A stretch of DNA of 64,000 nt from Niveibacterium microcysteis (GTDB lineage Bacteria; Pseudomonadota; Gammaproteobacteria; Burkholderiales; Rhodocyclaceae). Location of the stretch: the NCBI RefSeq assembly GCF_017161445.1, contig NZ_CP071060.1, positions 3,472,001 to 3,536,000 of the forward strand. The letters are read 5' to 3'. Positions 9,966 through 19,433 of this stretch are shown one piece after another. The first letter of the stretch is position 1, and every line of letters begins with the position of its first letter. Under the pieces are notes generated by a model, which saw only the letters and a list, made by a program, of their open reading frames with translations, ran no database searches and was not told the DNA's origin. A program made the position numbers and the translations under genes.

Positions 9966-10678
9966 GCCGGGCCCGCCGGGGTTCGGGCGACCACCAGGCC
10001 CTCGACCCGCGCGGCGCCAGCCTCCTTGAGTGCGCCGGCCAGTTCATCGAGGGTCGTTCCGCTCGTCATCACATCGTCGATCACCAGCACGCGCATGCCG
10101 TCAAACCGGCGCTGCACGGCAAATGCACCGCGCAGGTTGCGCCGCCGCTCGTCCAGCGTGAGCCCCGCCTGCGGCGCGACACGCCGGACCTTGCGAACGG
10201 CATCGCGCAGATGCGGCACACCGAGCGCCTTGGCAACCGGCTCCGCGAGCAGCACGGACTGATTGAAGCCCCGTGTCGCCAGGCGATGCGGGTGCAGTGG
10301 CGCCGGCAGCACCGCATCGATCTGCAACCCGTGTGCAGCCGCCACCAGCTGCTCGGCGAAATAGCGCCCGACGCCAAAACGCGCCTGGAACTTGTAGGCC
10401 TGCACCAGCTCGCTGACCGGAAACGCGTAGCGAAACACCGCCCGCGTTGCGTCAAAGCGCGGAGGCTGGCTCAAGCAACGCCCGCAGACCGCACCGCCGG
10501 GACTGTCGAGCGCGCAATGCGGGCAGCAGGCGCTAGCGACCGCCGGCAACGCGGCACGACATGCTTCGCATAGCACCTGATCCGCCGCCGGGGCCGCGCA
10601 AACAAAGCACGCCTGGGGCATCAGGCGACCCGCGATACGACGCCAGGCTTGCTGCAGCGCGACAATCCGGTTTGACAC
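9962..10678 (-). CDS. comF: ComF family phosphoribosyltransferase-like protein
   Basis: Encodes 238 residues. The N-terminus carries cysteine pairs (CFVC, CEAC, CPHC, CGRC) that would bind zinc. The C-terminal half has the PRPP-binding signature [13 protein letters not shown] near residues 196-208. ComF proteins are linked to DNA uptake and competence, and homologues such as GntX act in other processes. In beta- and gamma-proteobacteria comF commonly lies beside biotin genes, as here, where it is divergent from bioB across 58 bases. Confidence 0.92.
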   Translation of the reverse strand: MSNRIVALQQAWRRIAGRLMPQACFVCAAPAADQVLCEACRAALPAVASACCPHCALDSPGGAVCGRCLSQPPRFDATRAVFRYAFPVSELVQAYKFQARFGVGRYFAEQLVAAAHGLQIDAVLPAPLHPHRLATRGFNQSVLLAEPVAKALGVPHLRDAVRKVRRVAPQAGLTLDERRRNLRGAFAVQRRFDGMRVLVIDDVMTSGTTLDELAGALKEAGAARVEGLVVARTPAGPA

Positions 10679-10736
10679 AACTCTCGCCTTTCACCGACCA
10701 TTCGGTGATTGTCACACCGCAGCAGGAAGCATCCCT
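10679..10736. promoter_or_regulatory. comF/bioB divergent promoter with perfect inverted repeat
   Basis: TCACCGA-CCAT-TCGGTGA at 10691-10708 is a perfect 7-base inverted repeat between the two divergent starts. Its form resembles a TetR-type operator, and it does not resemble the E. coli BirA operator or the BioR box as I remember them. AGGAAG at 10723-10728 serves bioB. Confidence 0.5.
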
Positions 10737-11726
10737 ATGAGCTTGTCCGCAACTGTCACCGAATCAGTCACCACGGCGCCGGCGCCCAAGGCGGCCCAAC
10801 GCTGGAGCACTGCCGAGGTCCAGGCCCTGTTCGACCTGCCCTTCATGGAACTCGTCTTCCGTGCGGCCCAGGTCCATCGCGAGCATTTCGACCCGAACGC
10901 CGTGCAGCGCTCGACGCTGCTGTCAATCAAGACCGGCGGCTGCTCGGAGGACTGCGGCTACTGCTCGCAAGCCAAGCGCTACCACACCGGCGTGGTGAGC
11001 GAAGAGCTGATGAAGGTCGCCGAAGTGGTGGAGAAAGCCAAGCTGGCGAAGGCCAATGGTGCCAGCCGCTTCTGCATGGGCGCCGCATGGCGCGGCCCGA
11101 AGGATCGCGACCTCGAGCCGGTGATCGAAATGGTCAAGCAGGTCAAGGCGCTTGGCCTGGAGACCTGCGTCACGCTGGGCATGCTGCGTGAAGGTCAGGC
11201 CGAGAAACTCAAGCAAGCCGGCCTCGACTACTACAACCACAACATCGACACCGCGCCGGAGTTCTACGGCAAGGTCATCGGCACGCACTCGCAGGCCGAT
11301 CGCTTCGACACCATCGACAAGGTACGCGATGCCGGCATCAACGTCTGCTCGGGCGGCATTGTCGGCATGGGCGAATCGCGCCGTGGCCGCGCCGCGATGA
11401 TCGCGCAGCTCGCAAACATGGAGCCGCCGCCCGAATCGGTGCCGATCAACAGCCTCGTTGCAGTGGAAGGCACGCCGCTTGCCGACCAGCCCAAGATCGA
11501 CCCCTTCGAGTTCATACGCACGATCGCCGCCGCGCGCATCACGATGCCGAAGAGCTATGTGCGCCTGTCGGCCGGCCGTCGCGAGATGACCGACGAGGGC
11601 CAAGCACTGGCTTTCATGGCCGGCGCCAACTCGATCTTCTACGGCGACAAGCTGCTCACTACCGGCAACCCGGACGTCGAGGGCGATCGCACGCTGCTCG
11701 AACGCCTCGGCATGAAGTCGGTGTAG
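10737..11726 (+). CDS. bioB: Biotin synthase
   Basis: Encodes 329 residues. A radical SAM enzyme that inserts sulfur into dethiobiotin, the last step of biotin synthesis. The [4Fe-4S]-binding CXXXCXXC cysteines are C69, C73 and C76, and the YNHNIDT segment is typical. The [2Fe-2S] ligand region ([22 protein letters not shown]) is present. Normal family length with a good ribosome site. bioC lies about 6 kb downstream in a different transcription unit, and bioA, bioD and bioF are not in the window. Confidence 0.97.
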   Translation: MSLSATVTESVTTAPAPKAAQRWSTAEVQALFDLPFMELVFRAAQVHREHFDPNAVQRSTLLSIKTGGCSEDCGYCSQAKRYHTGVVSEELMKVAEVVEKAKLAKANGASRFCMGAAWRGPKDRDLEPVIEMVKQVKALGLETCVTLGMLREGQAEKLKQAGLDYYNHNIDTAPEFYGKVIGTHSQADRFDTIDKVRDAGINVCSGGIVGMGESRRGRAAMIAQLANMEPPPESVPINSLVAVEGTPLADQPKIDPFEFIRTIAAARITMPKSYVRLSAGRREMTDEGQALAFMAGANSIFYGDKLLTTGNPDVEGDRTLLERLGMKSV

Positions 11727-11740
11727 TTGCGCGCAAACGC

Positions 11741-12295
11741 TCAGGAGAACGGCGCTTCACGGCGCCGTTTTTCATGGGCGAACAGTACGTCACGCTCCAG
11801 CCAGCGGGCGAATTCACGCGAGCGTGCATCGTTGCGCAGTGACAGAAAGCGGCGCAGCGCGGCCTCCGAAAAGCAGATCAAGGTTTCGCCCGGTGGCTCG
11901 CGGTAGCCGAGCGCGCCGAACTGGTTTTGAAAGCGCTCATGCACCACCCGGTCGACCGGCTCGCCGAGTGCGCGCAGCACGTCGTCGGCGCACAGCCAAG
12001 TGTGATCATGCAGTTCGAAGAGGCGGATCTGGAAGTCGCGGAAGGCATACCAGCGCCCGTTCCAGCGCTTGAGGTGGCGCTTGCGCAGCCAGCGCAGCAG
12101 ATCGAAGCCGCTGTGCGTCAAGGGCACGGCGATCAACACAGCCATCGGCACCAGGGCGAGCACCAGACCGACCAAACCCTGCCATCGCACCATCGGCCAC
12201 GCGATCAGACCAGCCAGCACCAAGCGCAGGATCAGTTGCGCCCAGGCGCGCGCAGCGATCCACGCTTCAAAGGCTTGCCAGGCGTCGCGCAGCAT
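11741..12295 (-). CDS. Membrane-anchored BRO-N-like domain protein
   Basis: Encodes 184 residues. Two hydrophobic helices lie at about residues 19-60, then a soluble domain to the end. That domain has features of the BRO-N fold known from phage and baculovirus anti-repressors: an IRLFELHDHTWLCADDVLRALG segment (roughly residues 92-113; WxxxxDVxxALG pattern) and, near the C-terminus, CFSEAALRRFL followed by FARWLERDVL. The membrane anchor is unusual for this fold. It follows the TPR-GGDEF gene after 14 bases and is likely in the same transcript. Function unknown; BRO-N is my reading from motif memory. Confidence 0.6.
   Translation of the reverse strand: MLRDAWQAFEAWIAARAWAQLILRLVLAGLIAWPMVRWQGLVGLVLALVPMAVLIAVPLTHSGFDLLRWLRKRHLKRWNGRWYAFRDFQIRLFELHDHTWLCADDVLRALGEPVDRVVHERFQNQFGALGYREPPGETLICFSEAALRRFLSLRNDARSREFARWLERDVLFAHEKRRREAPFS
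11748..11773 (+). terminator. Probable terminator after bioB
   Basis: AACGGCG (11748-11754), an 8-base loop and CGCCGTT (11763-11769) form a stem followed by a T tract to 11772. It lies inside the last codons of the convergent minus-strand gene that ends at 11741, so it does double duty as coding sequence. Confidence 0.65.
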
Positions 12296-12309
12296 CGGCG
12301 ATGGTGCCG

Positions 12310-14316
12310 TCAGGCCGCGAGCGGCCCCGGAATCGACGGCGGTAGCGCCGCTTCGTCATTCTGCTCGATCGCCTCGGCATCGCTGAAGGCGCACACGCCG
12401 ATCGCCTGATTGCGGCCGCGCCGTTTGGCCAGGAACAGCGCGAGGTCTGCGCGGTGCAGCGCGCGCTCCCAATCCGGCACACTCGGGTCGCCCGGCAGCT
12501 CCAGCGGCGAATAGCCAATGCTGGTGGTGACCCGCAGCGTTTCGCCGTAGGTCGCGATCGGAGAAGCGCCGACGGTGCGCAAGAGCCGTGTGGCCAACTC
12601 GTCGAGATGCGCGCGGCGAATCGCTGGCGCCAGCACGAGAAACTCCTCGCCGCCCCAGCGCACTACTGTCTCGCTATCGCGCAAGGCCTCTCGCAAGCGC
12701 CGCGCCACTTCAACCAGCACCGCATCGCCATCGCGGTGGCCAAAGTTGTCGTTGATCTGCTTGAAGTGATCAATATCGAGCAGGAACACCGCACGCACGA
12801 GGTCGGCCGAATCCTCCTCGCGTCGATGCGGTAGTTCGGGCGGCAGCGCTTCGAGCAGGCTGGTGAAGTGGCGTCGATTGAACAAGCCGGTCAGCGGATC
12901 ATGCTTGCTCATGAACTCCAGATCGGCGTTCTTCGCCGCCAGTTGCTGGTTGGCACGCCGCACCCGGCCATACAGCAGGATCGCGATGATCGAAGCCAGG
13001 GCCAGCACCACGGCAAGCAGCCACGACGAACGGCGCGCCATCTGCTGGCGCCCGAGTTCTGCGGTTTTCAAGGCGTTGTCCCGATTGAGGAGCTCGATTT
13101 CCTTGCTGCGCTTCTCCGCCTCGTAGCGCTGCTGCATCTCGACCACGGTGCGCTGGCGGTCGCCACGCAGCATCTCGTCCTCGATCGCCTGCGCTTCGCG
13201 CACCACCTGCAGTGCATGCTTGGCGTCGCCTGCCCGCTCAAGTAGCTCGCCGTACTGGTTCAGCGTGGAGAGCACATCGCTCTTCGAATCGATCTTGCGG
13301 TAGTAGGCCACGCCGTGGTCTGCAATGCGTCGGCCATCTGCGATCTTGCCGAGGCCGATCAGCGCGAATCCGAGGTTGAGTTCGGCCGTTGCTTCGCCCG
13401 GTTCGTCCTTGAGGCTGCGTGCCAGGGCCAGCGCCTGTTCGCCTTGGGTGCGCGCAGCGGCAAAGTTGTGCGCCCGCAGGTTCAGGTCCGAAAGGTTCAG
13501 CAACACGCCAAGCTGCGCCGCCGGCCCGCCCACATCCTTCGACAGCGCGATCGAGGCCTCGGTGGCCTTGCGCTGGCGTTCGGCATCGCCCATCGCTTCC
13601 GCCGCCACCGCTTCAAGCGCCTTGGCCTGGGCCGCCAGCGCGCGCTGATTGCCAGTCTCGGCGAACCGGTAGGCCGCCTCGGCGTGTTGCAGCGCGCCGG
13701 CCGCATCCTTGAGCGTGAGCAGCAGCGACACCATGTTGATGTGTGTCTGCGCCTGGCGTCGGTCGTCCTTGGTTTCCTCGGCGGCACTCAAGGCGGACTG
13801 GAACATCGCCAGCGCTTCCTCAAGCGCACCCGATTCGTAGGCGCTGAAGCCGGCGGTGGTCGCTACCCAGTAGCGCAGGGATAGATCGGGCGAGCGCAGG
13901 GCCAGCGGCATCGCTTTGAGCACCCAGTCGCGCGCTATCCGTGAGCGGCCCTGCAGTTCGAGGATGTTTGCACGCAGCGCGTAGGCTGCCGCGAGGGTTT
14001 CGTTGTCCTTCGTGCGTACGCCAAGGTCTTCCAGTTCGCTCGCCGCGGCTTCGGCCACCGCCCTGCCACCGGTCATTGCATGGGCATAGCCCCAAGCCGC
14101 GAGGAAGACGCGCAAGTCCGCACCGCCGGATTTGCGGGCAGCGCTTTCCATGCCCGCAATCTTGCTGATCACAACATCGGAATCCGCACCGTGCGCGCGC
14201 TCTATTTCGTTGATGTCATCCGCGATGCCGGCCAACACGTGCGCCGACAGCATCGCGGCGACAAGCGACGTACCCAGGCGCAACAGGGTTCGGAAGACAA
14301 CCGGGGGAAGAATCAT
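12310..14316 (-). CDS. TPR-repeat diguanylate cyclase, membrane-bound
   Basis: Encodes 668 residues. An N-terminal signal or anchor (about residues 8-28) is followed by a periplasmic run of tetratricopeptide-like helical repeats (about 40-390), a coiled segment, one transmembrane helix (about 425-445) and a C-terminal GGDEF domain with GGEEF at 555-559. There is no EAL domain, so it should only synthesise c-di-GMP. The layout matches a class of sensors in which periplasmic TPRs sense an unknown ligand or partner. The BRO-N-like gene follows on the same strand. Confidence 0.9.
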   Translation of the reverse strand: MILPPVVFRTLLRLGTSLVAAMLSAHVLAGIADDINEIERAHGADSDVVISKIAGMESAARKSGGADLRVFLAAWGYAHAMTGGRAVAEAAASELEDLGVRTKDNETLAAAYALRANILELQGRSRIARDWVLKAMPLALRSPDLSLRYWVATTAGFSAYESGALEEALAMFQSALSAAEETKDDRRQAQTHINMVSLLLTLKDAAGALQHAEAAYRFAETGNQRALAAQAKALEAVAAEAMGDAERQRKATEASIALSKDVGGPAAQLGVLLNLSDLNLRAHNFAAARTQGEQALALARSLKDEPGEATAELNLGFALIGLGKIADGRRIADHGVAYYRKIDSKSDVLSTLNQYGELLERAGDAKHALQVVREAQAIEDEMLRGDRQRTVVEMQQRYEAEKRSKEIELLNRDNALKTAELGRQQMARRSSWLLAVVLALASIIAILLYGRVRRANQQLAAKNADLEFMSKHDPLTGLFNRRHFTSLLEALPPELPHRREEDSADLVRAVFLLDIDHFKQINDNFGHRDGDAVLVEVARRLREALRDSETVVRWGGEEFLVLAPAIRRAHLDELATRLLRTVGASPIATYGETLRVTTSIGYSPLELPGDPSVPDWERALHRADLALFLAKRRGRNQAIGVCAFSDAEAIEQNDEAALPPSIPGPLAA

Positions 14317-14495
14317 CAGATGTGGGCGGAGGGCTCGCGCGCAGCGCTGGAGGTCGAGTTATCGGCGCCACGAGGCGTCCGCTTGAGCCCGCAGCGTGCC
14401 GCGATCCGCGTGCGGCGTCCAGCACCCCCATCGCCGACGAGCGGCATTCCCGCAAGCTTATCGCCCCACCCGAGCACCCTTTCTCGCGCCCATAG
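14317..14495. other. Intergenic, upstream of the TPR-GGDEF gene
   Basis: 179 bases between two minus-strand genes. I see no gene, terminator or clear operator. It must contain the promoter of the cyclase gene reading leftwards. Confidence 0.4.
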
Positions 14496-15446
14496 CTAGG
14501 CTGGCTGGGCCTGGGGATGCCGCCACACACGATCCGACGCACCCCGTTGTGGCACCGCCCAATCAGCTTCCGCAAGCAGGCGAACATGCGCAGCGGCAGC
14601 GAGCCACTCAATCACTTCATCCCATGCGCTGCGTGGCATTGATGCTCGAAAGAAGCCGAAATGCCCCACGTCACCTCGTGCCCAGTCGCTCGGATGGCGA
14701 ACCACCAACTCCGCCGTGCCGGCAGTGAAACGTCGCTGCAAGGCGGTCACCGCGCTAAGCGGCGCATAGAAGTGGTCGTCGGATATCGCATACAGCCGAA
14801 CCGGTCCGCGCATTTGCGCGAACGTGGTCGGGTGCGGCGCGCCGCGCTCGTCCAGGTAGTAGTCGGGATGGCCGCACCAGCGCGCCCACTCCAACGCGAT
14901 ACCAGCCGGCAAGGACACGCCACCCATGAACACCCCGGGTAGCCGCCCAAAGCTGCGCACCGTCAGCGGCATGCTCAGCGCGGTGATGGCACGCATCCGC
15001 CAGCGCCAACTGCGCGTGGGCCAATAGCCCCAGTAACCGAGTTGCGAGCCCACCGTGACCGCCGCGGCGAGGCGGTGGCTGTTGGGCAGCAGGCCCAGCA
15101 TCTGCCCGCCAGCGGAATGCCCGACCGCGACGATCGGATGGGCGGGCGCGATGTCGTCGAGCATGCTCAACACTGTGGGCATATCCTGCAGCCCCCAGTC
15201 GCGGAAGCGCAGCGCACTGCCCGGCAGCATCGGATCGATCGAGTCGCCGATGCCCCGATAGTCGAAGCTCACCACGGTGCAGCCGCGCGCCGCCAGGTGT
15301 CGGGCGAAGTTGGCGTAGTAGCGGCGCGGCGCGCCGGTCGCGCTTCCGATCAGCACCGACAGGCCGACAGGCGTGTCGGGGTGGAACAGGGTCACCGCAA
15401 GCGGGTGGCCGTCGGGCGCTTCGATTCGGCGTTCTTCGATCTGCAT
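14496..15446 (-). CDS. Predicted alpha/beta hydrolase
   Basis: Encodes 316 residues. The serine nucleophile elbow GHSAGG is near residue 109, after an oxyanion-region segment FDYRGIGDS. A histidine near the C-terminus (DVGHFGFF) is a candidate for the catalytic triad. The layout fits the COG4757-like predicted hydrolases rather than lipases with a defined substrate. It stands alone between intergenic gaps. Substrate unknown. Confidence 0.82.
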   Translation of the reverse strand: MQIEERRIEAPDGHPLAVTLFHPDTPVGLSVLIGSATGAPRRYYANFARHLAARGCTVVSFDYRGIGDSIDPMLPGSALRFRDWGLQDMPTVLSMLDDIAPAHPIVAVGHSAGGQMLGLLPNSHRLAAAVTVGSQLGYWGYWPTRSWRWRMRAITALSMPLTVRSFGRLPGVFMGGVSLPAGIALEWARWCGHPDYYLDERGAPHPTTFAQMRGPVRLYAISDDHFYAPLSAVTALQRRFTAGTAELVVRHPSDWARGDVGHFGFFRASMPRSAWDEVIEWLAAAAHVRLLAEADWAVPQRGASDRVWRHPQAQPA

Positions 15447-15554
15447 GGCCGTGGCTCTCTCGTGGGGGATGCCTGCAGTGTGGAGGGCCCCTGAGCCGAC
15501 GACAAACGAGTTCGAGCGTGGCTTCGCATGAGTTCAATTCATGCGAACACCCCA

Positions 15555-16835
15555 TCAAAGGATCAGGATCGCGCGAAAGTCATTCACATTGGTCAGCGTT
15601 GGCCCCGTGACGATCGCGTCACTCAGGGCGCCGAAGAAACGGTGGGCATCGTTGTCGTCAAGACTGGCCTGCGGACGCAAACCCAAGGCCCACGCACGCG
15701 GCAGCGTGTCTGGCGCAAGATAGGCGCCGGCAACATCCACCATGCCGTCGACGCCATCGGTGTCGCCCGCCAGCGCGTGCACGCCCGGCAGGCCTTCAAG
15801 TGCCAACCCAAGCGACAGCAGGAATTCCACATTGCGCCCGCCGCAACCGGCGCCGCGCACAGTGACGGTGGTCTCGCCACCGGACAGCAGCACGCACGGC
15901 GCGGCGAAGGGCTGGCCACGCAGAGCGACCTGTCGCGCGATCCCCGCCATCACCTTGGCCACGTCCCTCGCTTCACCTTCGATGCTGTCACCCAGAATGT
16001 AGGGCGTGATGCCGGCGCCCCTCGCCACCGCAGCGGCGGCTTCGAGTGCCCCTTGAGGCGTGGCGACCAGCGTGGTCGACACATTCTCGAGACGTGAGTC
16101 CCCTGGTTTGATGGACTCGCCACGACCGGACGCAAGCACCGCGCGCACCGCGTCCGGCAGCGCAATCTCGTAGCGCCGCAGAATCGCGAGCGCCTCGTCG
16201 CAGGTGCTCGGATCGGCCACGGTCGGCCCGGAGGCGATGTCGCAAGGATCCTCCCCCGGTACGTCGGAAATCAGGAGGCTCACGACCCGCGCCGGATAGC
16301 AGGCCGCAGCAAGCCGCCCGCCTTTGATGGCGGAGAGATGGCGTCGTACGCAGTTGATCTCGCGGATGCTGGCGCCGCACTTGAGCAGCGCGCGGGCAAT
16401 CGCCTGTTTGTCCGCCAGCGTGATGCCCGCGATCGGCAGTGGCATCAGGGCCGAGCCGCCGCCCGAGATCAGACACAGCACGGTGTCGTCCGCGGTGAGT
16501 CCGCTGACCCGCGCTACGATACGCGCGGCCGCCGCGAGGCCGGCTTCGTCGGGCACCGGATGGGCGGCCTCGACAACCTCGATCCGTTCGCACGGTACGG
16601 CATACCCGAACCGCGTGACGACCAGACCTTCCAGTGGACCGTCCCAATGGTCTTCCACGGCCCGCGCCATCGCGGCTGAAGCCTTGCCGGCGCCAACCAC
16701 AATCAGGCGCCCACGGGGACGATCCGGCAGATGTGGCGGTACACAATGCGCTGGCTGCGCGGCAGCAATCGCCGCATCGAACATCCGCCGCAGCAGATCA
16801 CGCGGCGCAAGTAGGGTGGTCGATACTGGTCTCAT
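15555..16835 (-). CDS. ttuD: Glycerate 2-kinase / hydroxypyruvate reductase family (TtuD/GckA type)
   Basis: Encodes 426 residues from ATG 16835. An in-frame GTG at 16868 directly after the LysR stop would add 11 residues; the ATG is preferred because the family begins close to a PRDLLRRMFDAAIAAA-like segment. The N-terminal DUF4147 half contains VVGAGKASAAMA and ISGGGSALMPLP, and the C-terminal MOFRL half contains the LLSGGETTVTV and GTDGxDG-like TDGVDG segments. Members phosphorylate D-glycerate to 2-phosphoglycerate in glyoxylate or tartrate use. Older annotations call them hydroxypyruvate reductases. It follows a LysR gene closely and is probably co-expressed with it. Confidence 0.88.
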   Translation of the reverse strand: MRPVSTTLLAPRDLLRRMFDAAIAAAQPAHCVPPHLPDRPRGRLIVVGAGKASAAMARAVEDHWDGPLEGLVVTRFGYAVPCERIEVVEAAHPVPDEAGLAAAARIVARVSGLTADDTVLCLISGGGSALMPLPIAGITLADKQAIARALLKCGASIREINCVRRHLSAIKGGRLAAACYPARVVSLLISDVPGEDPCDIASGPTVADPSTCDEALAILRRYEIALPDAVRAVLASGRGESIKPGDSRLENVSTTLVATPQGALEAAAAVARGAGITPYILGDSIEGEARDVAKVMAGIARQVALRGQPFAAPCVLLSGGETTVTVRGAGCGGRNVEFLLSLGLALEGLPGVHALAGDTDGVDGMVDVAGAYLAPDTLPRAWALGLRPQASLDDNDAHRFFGALSDAIVTGPTLTNVNDFRAILIL

Positions 16836-16868
16836 GGGCGGTTCCGGCTGCGTTCCGGCGACGCGCAC

Positions 16869-17738
16869 TCAGGCGGCAAACAAGGTCTGCAGCCAATCGG
16901 CCACAGCCTGCATTGCCGGCCGACGGGCGTCCGCGGGGCGACACAGCATGAGGTAGGAAAACGGCGTCGGCATCGGCTCGGCGTGCAAAGCCTTGAGCCG
17001 GCCGCTTGCCAGCCAGCCGGCCACCACCGGCAGTACCCCGAGCCCCACGCCAAGCCCGCGCTCGCAGGCGGCCAACAACGAACCATAGCTGTCGAAGCTC
17101 GGACCCCGCCGGGGCGACGCGTGGGTGATGCCGGCCCAGTCGAACCAGGCAGACCACGCCGACGGCATCTGTGCGATCTGCAGCAGCGCGGTGTCGCCGC
17201 CCAGCACCGCGCCGTCGAACGCTGGGCTGACCACCGGCAACACCGCCACGCCGGCCAGCGGCGTCACATGCACGCCACGCGGCGCCTTGTAGGCGAGCCG
17301 CACCGCGATGTCCGCCTCGCCGCGCAGCAGATCGCGCTCTGCCTGTTCGGCGACGACGCGCAATTCGATCTCGGGGTGTGCACGCTGGAAATCGGCCAGC
17401 CGCGGCAGCACGAACTCGGTGCCGATGAAGGTGCCGACCGACATCGTCAGGCGTTCGATGCCGGCGCCGCGGCGCAGTTCATCCGTCGCATCCCGCAGCG
17501 ATTCGAGCGCGCGCCGCACCTCGGCGAGATAGCGCTCGCCCGCCTCGGTCAGCGCCAGTCGGCGGTTGTAGCGGTGGAACAAGGGCTGGCCCACAAAGCC
17601 TTCCAGCGCACGCATCTGATGACTGATCGCCGACGGCGTCAGGTGCAACACCTCCGCTGCCTCCTTGAAGGACAACAGGCTCGATGCCACCTCGAAGGTG
17701 TGCAGCACGGCAAGCGGCGGCAGGCGACGGAATTTCAT
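16869..17738 (-). CDS. LysR-family regulator, GcvA-like
   Basis: Encodes 289 residues from ATG 17738; the longer open frame upstream is ignored because the helix-turn-helix of this subfamily starts at MKFRRLPPLAVLHTFEVA. The winged HTH covers about residues 5-63, with the signature LTPSAISHQMRALE. The rest is a type 2 periplasmic-binding-like effector domain. The GcvA/AmpR-like subgroup usually controls neighbouring genes, here plausibly the glycerate kinase downstream and bioC divergent across 52 bases. A TAGAAT box before bioC lies in that gap. Confidence 0.9.
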   Translation of the reverse strand: MKFRRLPPLAVLHTFEVASSLLSFKEAAEVLHLTPSAISHQMRALEGFVGQPLFHRYNRRLALTEAGERYLAEVRRALESLRDATDELRRGAGIERLTMSVGTFIGTEFVLPRLADFQRAHPEIELRVVAEQAERDLLRGEADIAVRLAYKAPRGVHVTPLAGVAVLPVVSPAFDGAVLGGDTALLQIAQMPSAWSAWFDWAGITHASPRRGPSFDSYGSLLAACERGLGVGLGVLPVVAGWLASGRLKALHAEPMPTPFSYLMLCRPADARRPAMQAVADWLQTLFAA

Positions 17739-17790
17739 AGCGCCGATCATGCCCGATGCTGCTGCCGCGGCACAGGTAGAATCCCGCCCC

Positions 17791-18687
17791 ATGACGATCC
17801 CGCAGGATTTTTCGCTCGACCGCCTGGCCGCCCGCCGCCATTTCGCCCGCAGCGCGCCGCATGCCGACGAAGCCGGCTTCCTTGCACGCGAAGTCGCACA
17901 ACGCATGGCCGAAAGGCTCACCTACATCCGCCACGAGCCGCGGCGCCTGCTCGATGCGGGCTGCGGCATCGGGCCGGACTTCGCGCTGCTGGGCGAGCGC
18001 TACCCGCAGGCCGAACGTATCGGCGTCGACTACGCGCTGCCGCTGGTGCGCATGGCGCGCGGCGAGCGCAGCTTCTTCCAGCGCCTGCTCGGCGGCGCGC
18101 GCGACACCGACCCGCGCCTGATCTGCGGCGATGTTGAAGCCCTGCCGCTGGCGCGTGCCTGCGTTCAGATGGTGTGGTCCAACCTGATGCTGAACTGGCT
18201 GGCCGACCCGATGCCCGCGATCCGCGAGATGCATCGCGTGCTTGAGGTAGGCGGCATGCTGATGTTCTCGACGCTGGGGCCTGACACCCTGAAAGAGCTT
18301 CGCGCCGTGATGCCGGCCGGTGCCGGCGAGCGCGTGCACCGCTTCATCGACATGCACGACCTGGGCGACTGCCTGGTCAAGGCAGGCTTCTCCGAACCGG
18401 TGATGGACATGGAAACCATCACCCTGACCTACGCCGACCTCGATGGCCTGCTCGCCGACCTGCGCCGGGCTGGCGCCACGAATGTTTCGACCGCGCGGCC
18501 GCGTGGCCTCGCCGGCAAAGGGGGCTGGGCGCGCGCACGCGCGGCGTACGATCAGCTGCGCCAGAACGGCCGACTACCGGCGAGCTTCGAGGTGATCTAC
18601 GGCCACGCCTGGAAGGCCGCCCCCCGCACGACCGAGGACGGCCGCTCGGTGATCCAGTTCAAGCCACGCCCGGAGAGCGGTAGCTGA
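17791..18687 (+). CDS. bioC: Malonyl-ACP O-methyltransferase BioC
   Basis: Encodes 298 residues from ATG 17791. It methylates malonyl-ACP (or CoA) to start pimelate synthesis for biotin by disguising the free carboxyl. SAM-binding motif I is LLDAGCGIGPDF (about residues 52-63). The typical BioC segments WSNLMLNWLADP and FSTLGPDTLKELR are present. The N-terminal DFSLDRLAARRHFARSA is the substrate-side helix region. Length is at the upper end for the family. The HAD gene starts within its stop codon (TGATG). Confidence 0.93.
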   Translation: MTIPQDFSLDRLAARRHFARSAPHADEAGFLAREVAQRMAERLTYIRHEPRRLLDAGCGIGPDFALLGERYPQAERIGVDYALPLVRMARGERSFFQRLLGGARDTDPRLICGDVEALPLARACVQMVWSNLMLNWLADPMPAIREMHRVLEVGGMLMFSTLGPDTLKELRAVMPAGAGERVHRFIDMHDLGDCLVKAGFSEPVMDMETITLTYADLDGLLADLRRAGATNVSTARPRGLAGKGGWARARAAYDQLRQNGRLPASFEVIYGHAWKAAPRTTEDGRSVIQFKPRPESGS

Positions 18688-19349
18688 TGGCCGCCACCCG
18701 TCACGCACCCGCCAGCCGTGTGTGGCTGTTCGATCTCGACAACACGCTGCATGACGCGAGCCCGCACATCTTTCCGCACATCAATCGGTCCATGACCGAT
18801 TACCTGATGCGTCATCTGCAGCTCGACGAAGCGGCCGCCGACGCGCTGCGGATGGACTACTGGCATCGCTACGGCGCCACCCTGCTTGGCCTGATGCGCA
18901 ACCACGGCACCGATCCGGCGCACTTCCTCCGCGAGACACATCAGTTCCCGCAGCTTGGCCGCATGCTCGTCTTCAATCGCGCACTTGCTGGTCGGCTGCG
19001 GCAGCTGCCGGGCCGCAAAGTGTTGTTCTCCAACGCGCCGGCGGCCTACGCCCAAGCGGTACTACGCGGCATCGGGCTTGAGCGCAGCTTTGAGGCGGTG
19101 TTCGGTATCGAGCAGCTCGGCCTCCAGCCCAAGCCGCAGACCCGCGCTTTTCGCCGGGTGCTGCACACGCTGCGCCTGCCCGCACACCGCTGTGTGCTGG
19201 TGGAAGACACCTTGCCCAACCTGCGCGCCGCCAAAGCGCTGGGCATGGGCACGGTGTGGATCAACCGCGGCAGCGTGCATCCGGCCTGTGTCGACGTGAA
19301 GCTGCGTAACATCCTCGATCTGCGTCGCGCTGCACACCTCGTGCGATAA
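18687..19349 (+). CDS. HAD-family pyrimidine 5'-nucleotidase-like hydrolase
   Basis: Encodes 220 residues. HAD motif I is FDLDNTLHD (about residues 15-23), motif II SNAP, motif III a lysine in QPKPQTRAF and motif IV VEDTLPNL. The sequence matches the SDT1/YjjG-like pyrimidine 5'-nucleotidase group, which dephosphorylates nucleoside monophosphates or related small phosphates. It shares one base with the bioC stop, so expression is coupled. The two are often neighbours in beta-proteobacteria, although a role in biotin synthesis is not established. Confidence 0.88.
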   Translation: MAATRHAPASRVWLFDLDNTLHDASPHIFPHINRSMTDYLMRHLQLDEAAADALRMDYWHRYGATLLGLMRNHGTDPAHFLRETHQFPQLGRMLVFNRALAGRLRQLPGRKVLFSNAPAAYAQAVLRGIGLERSFEAVFGIEQLGLQPKPQTRAFRRVLHTLRLPAHRCVLVEDTLPNLRAAKALGMGTVWINRGSVHPACVDVKLRNILDLRRAAHLVR

Positions 19350-19433
19350 GCAGCGCCGCGGCCCGCGTAGCGCTTGCAAATCCAGACCGGTCGTGCCATC
19401 AAGAGACTTGGCGCCCCAATAGATCCGACCGTC

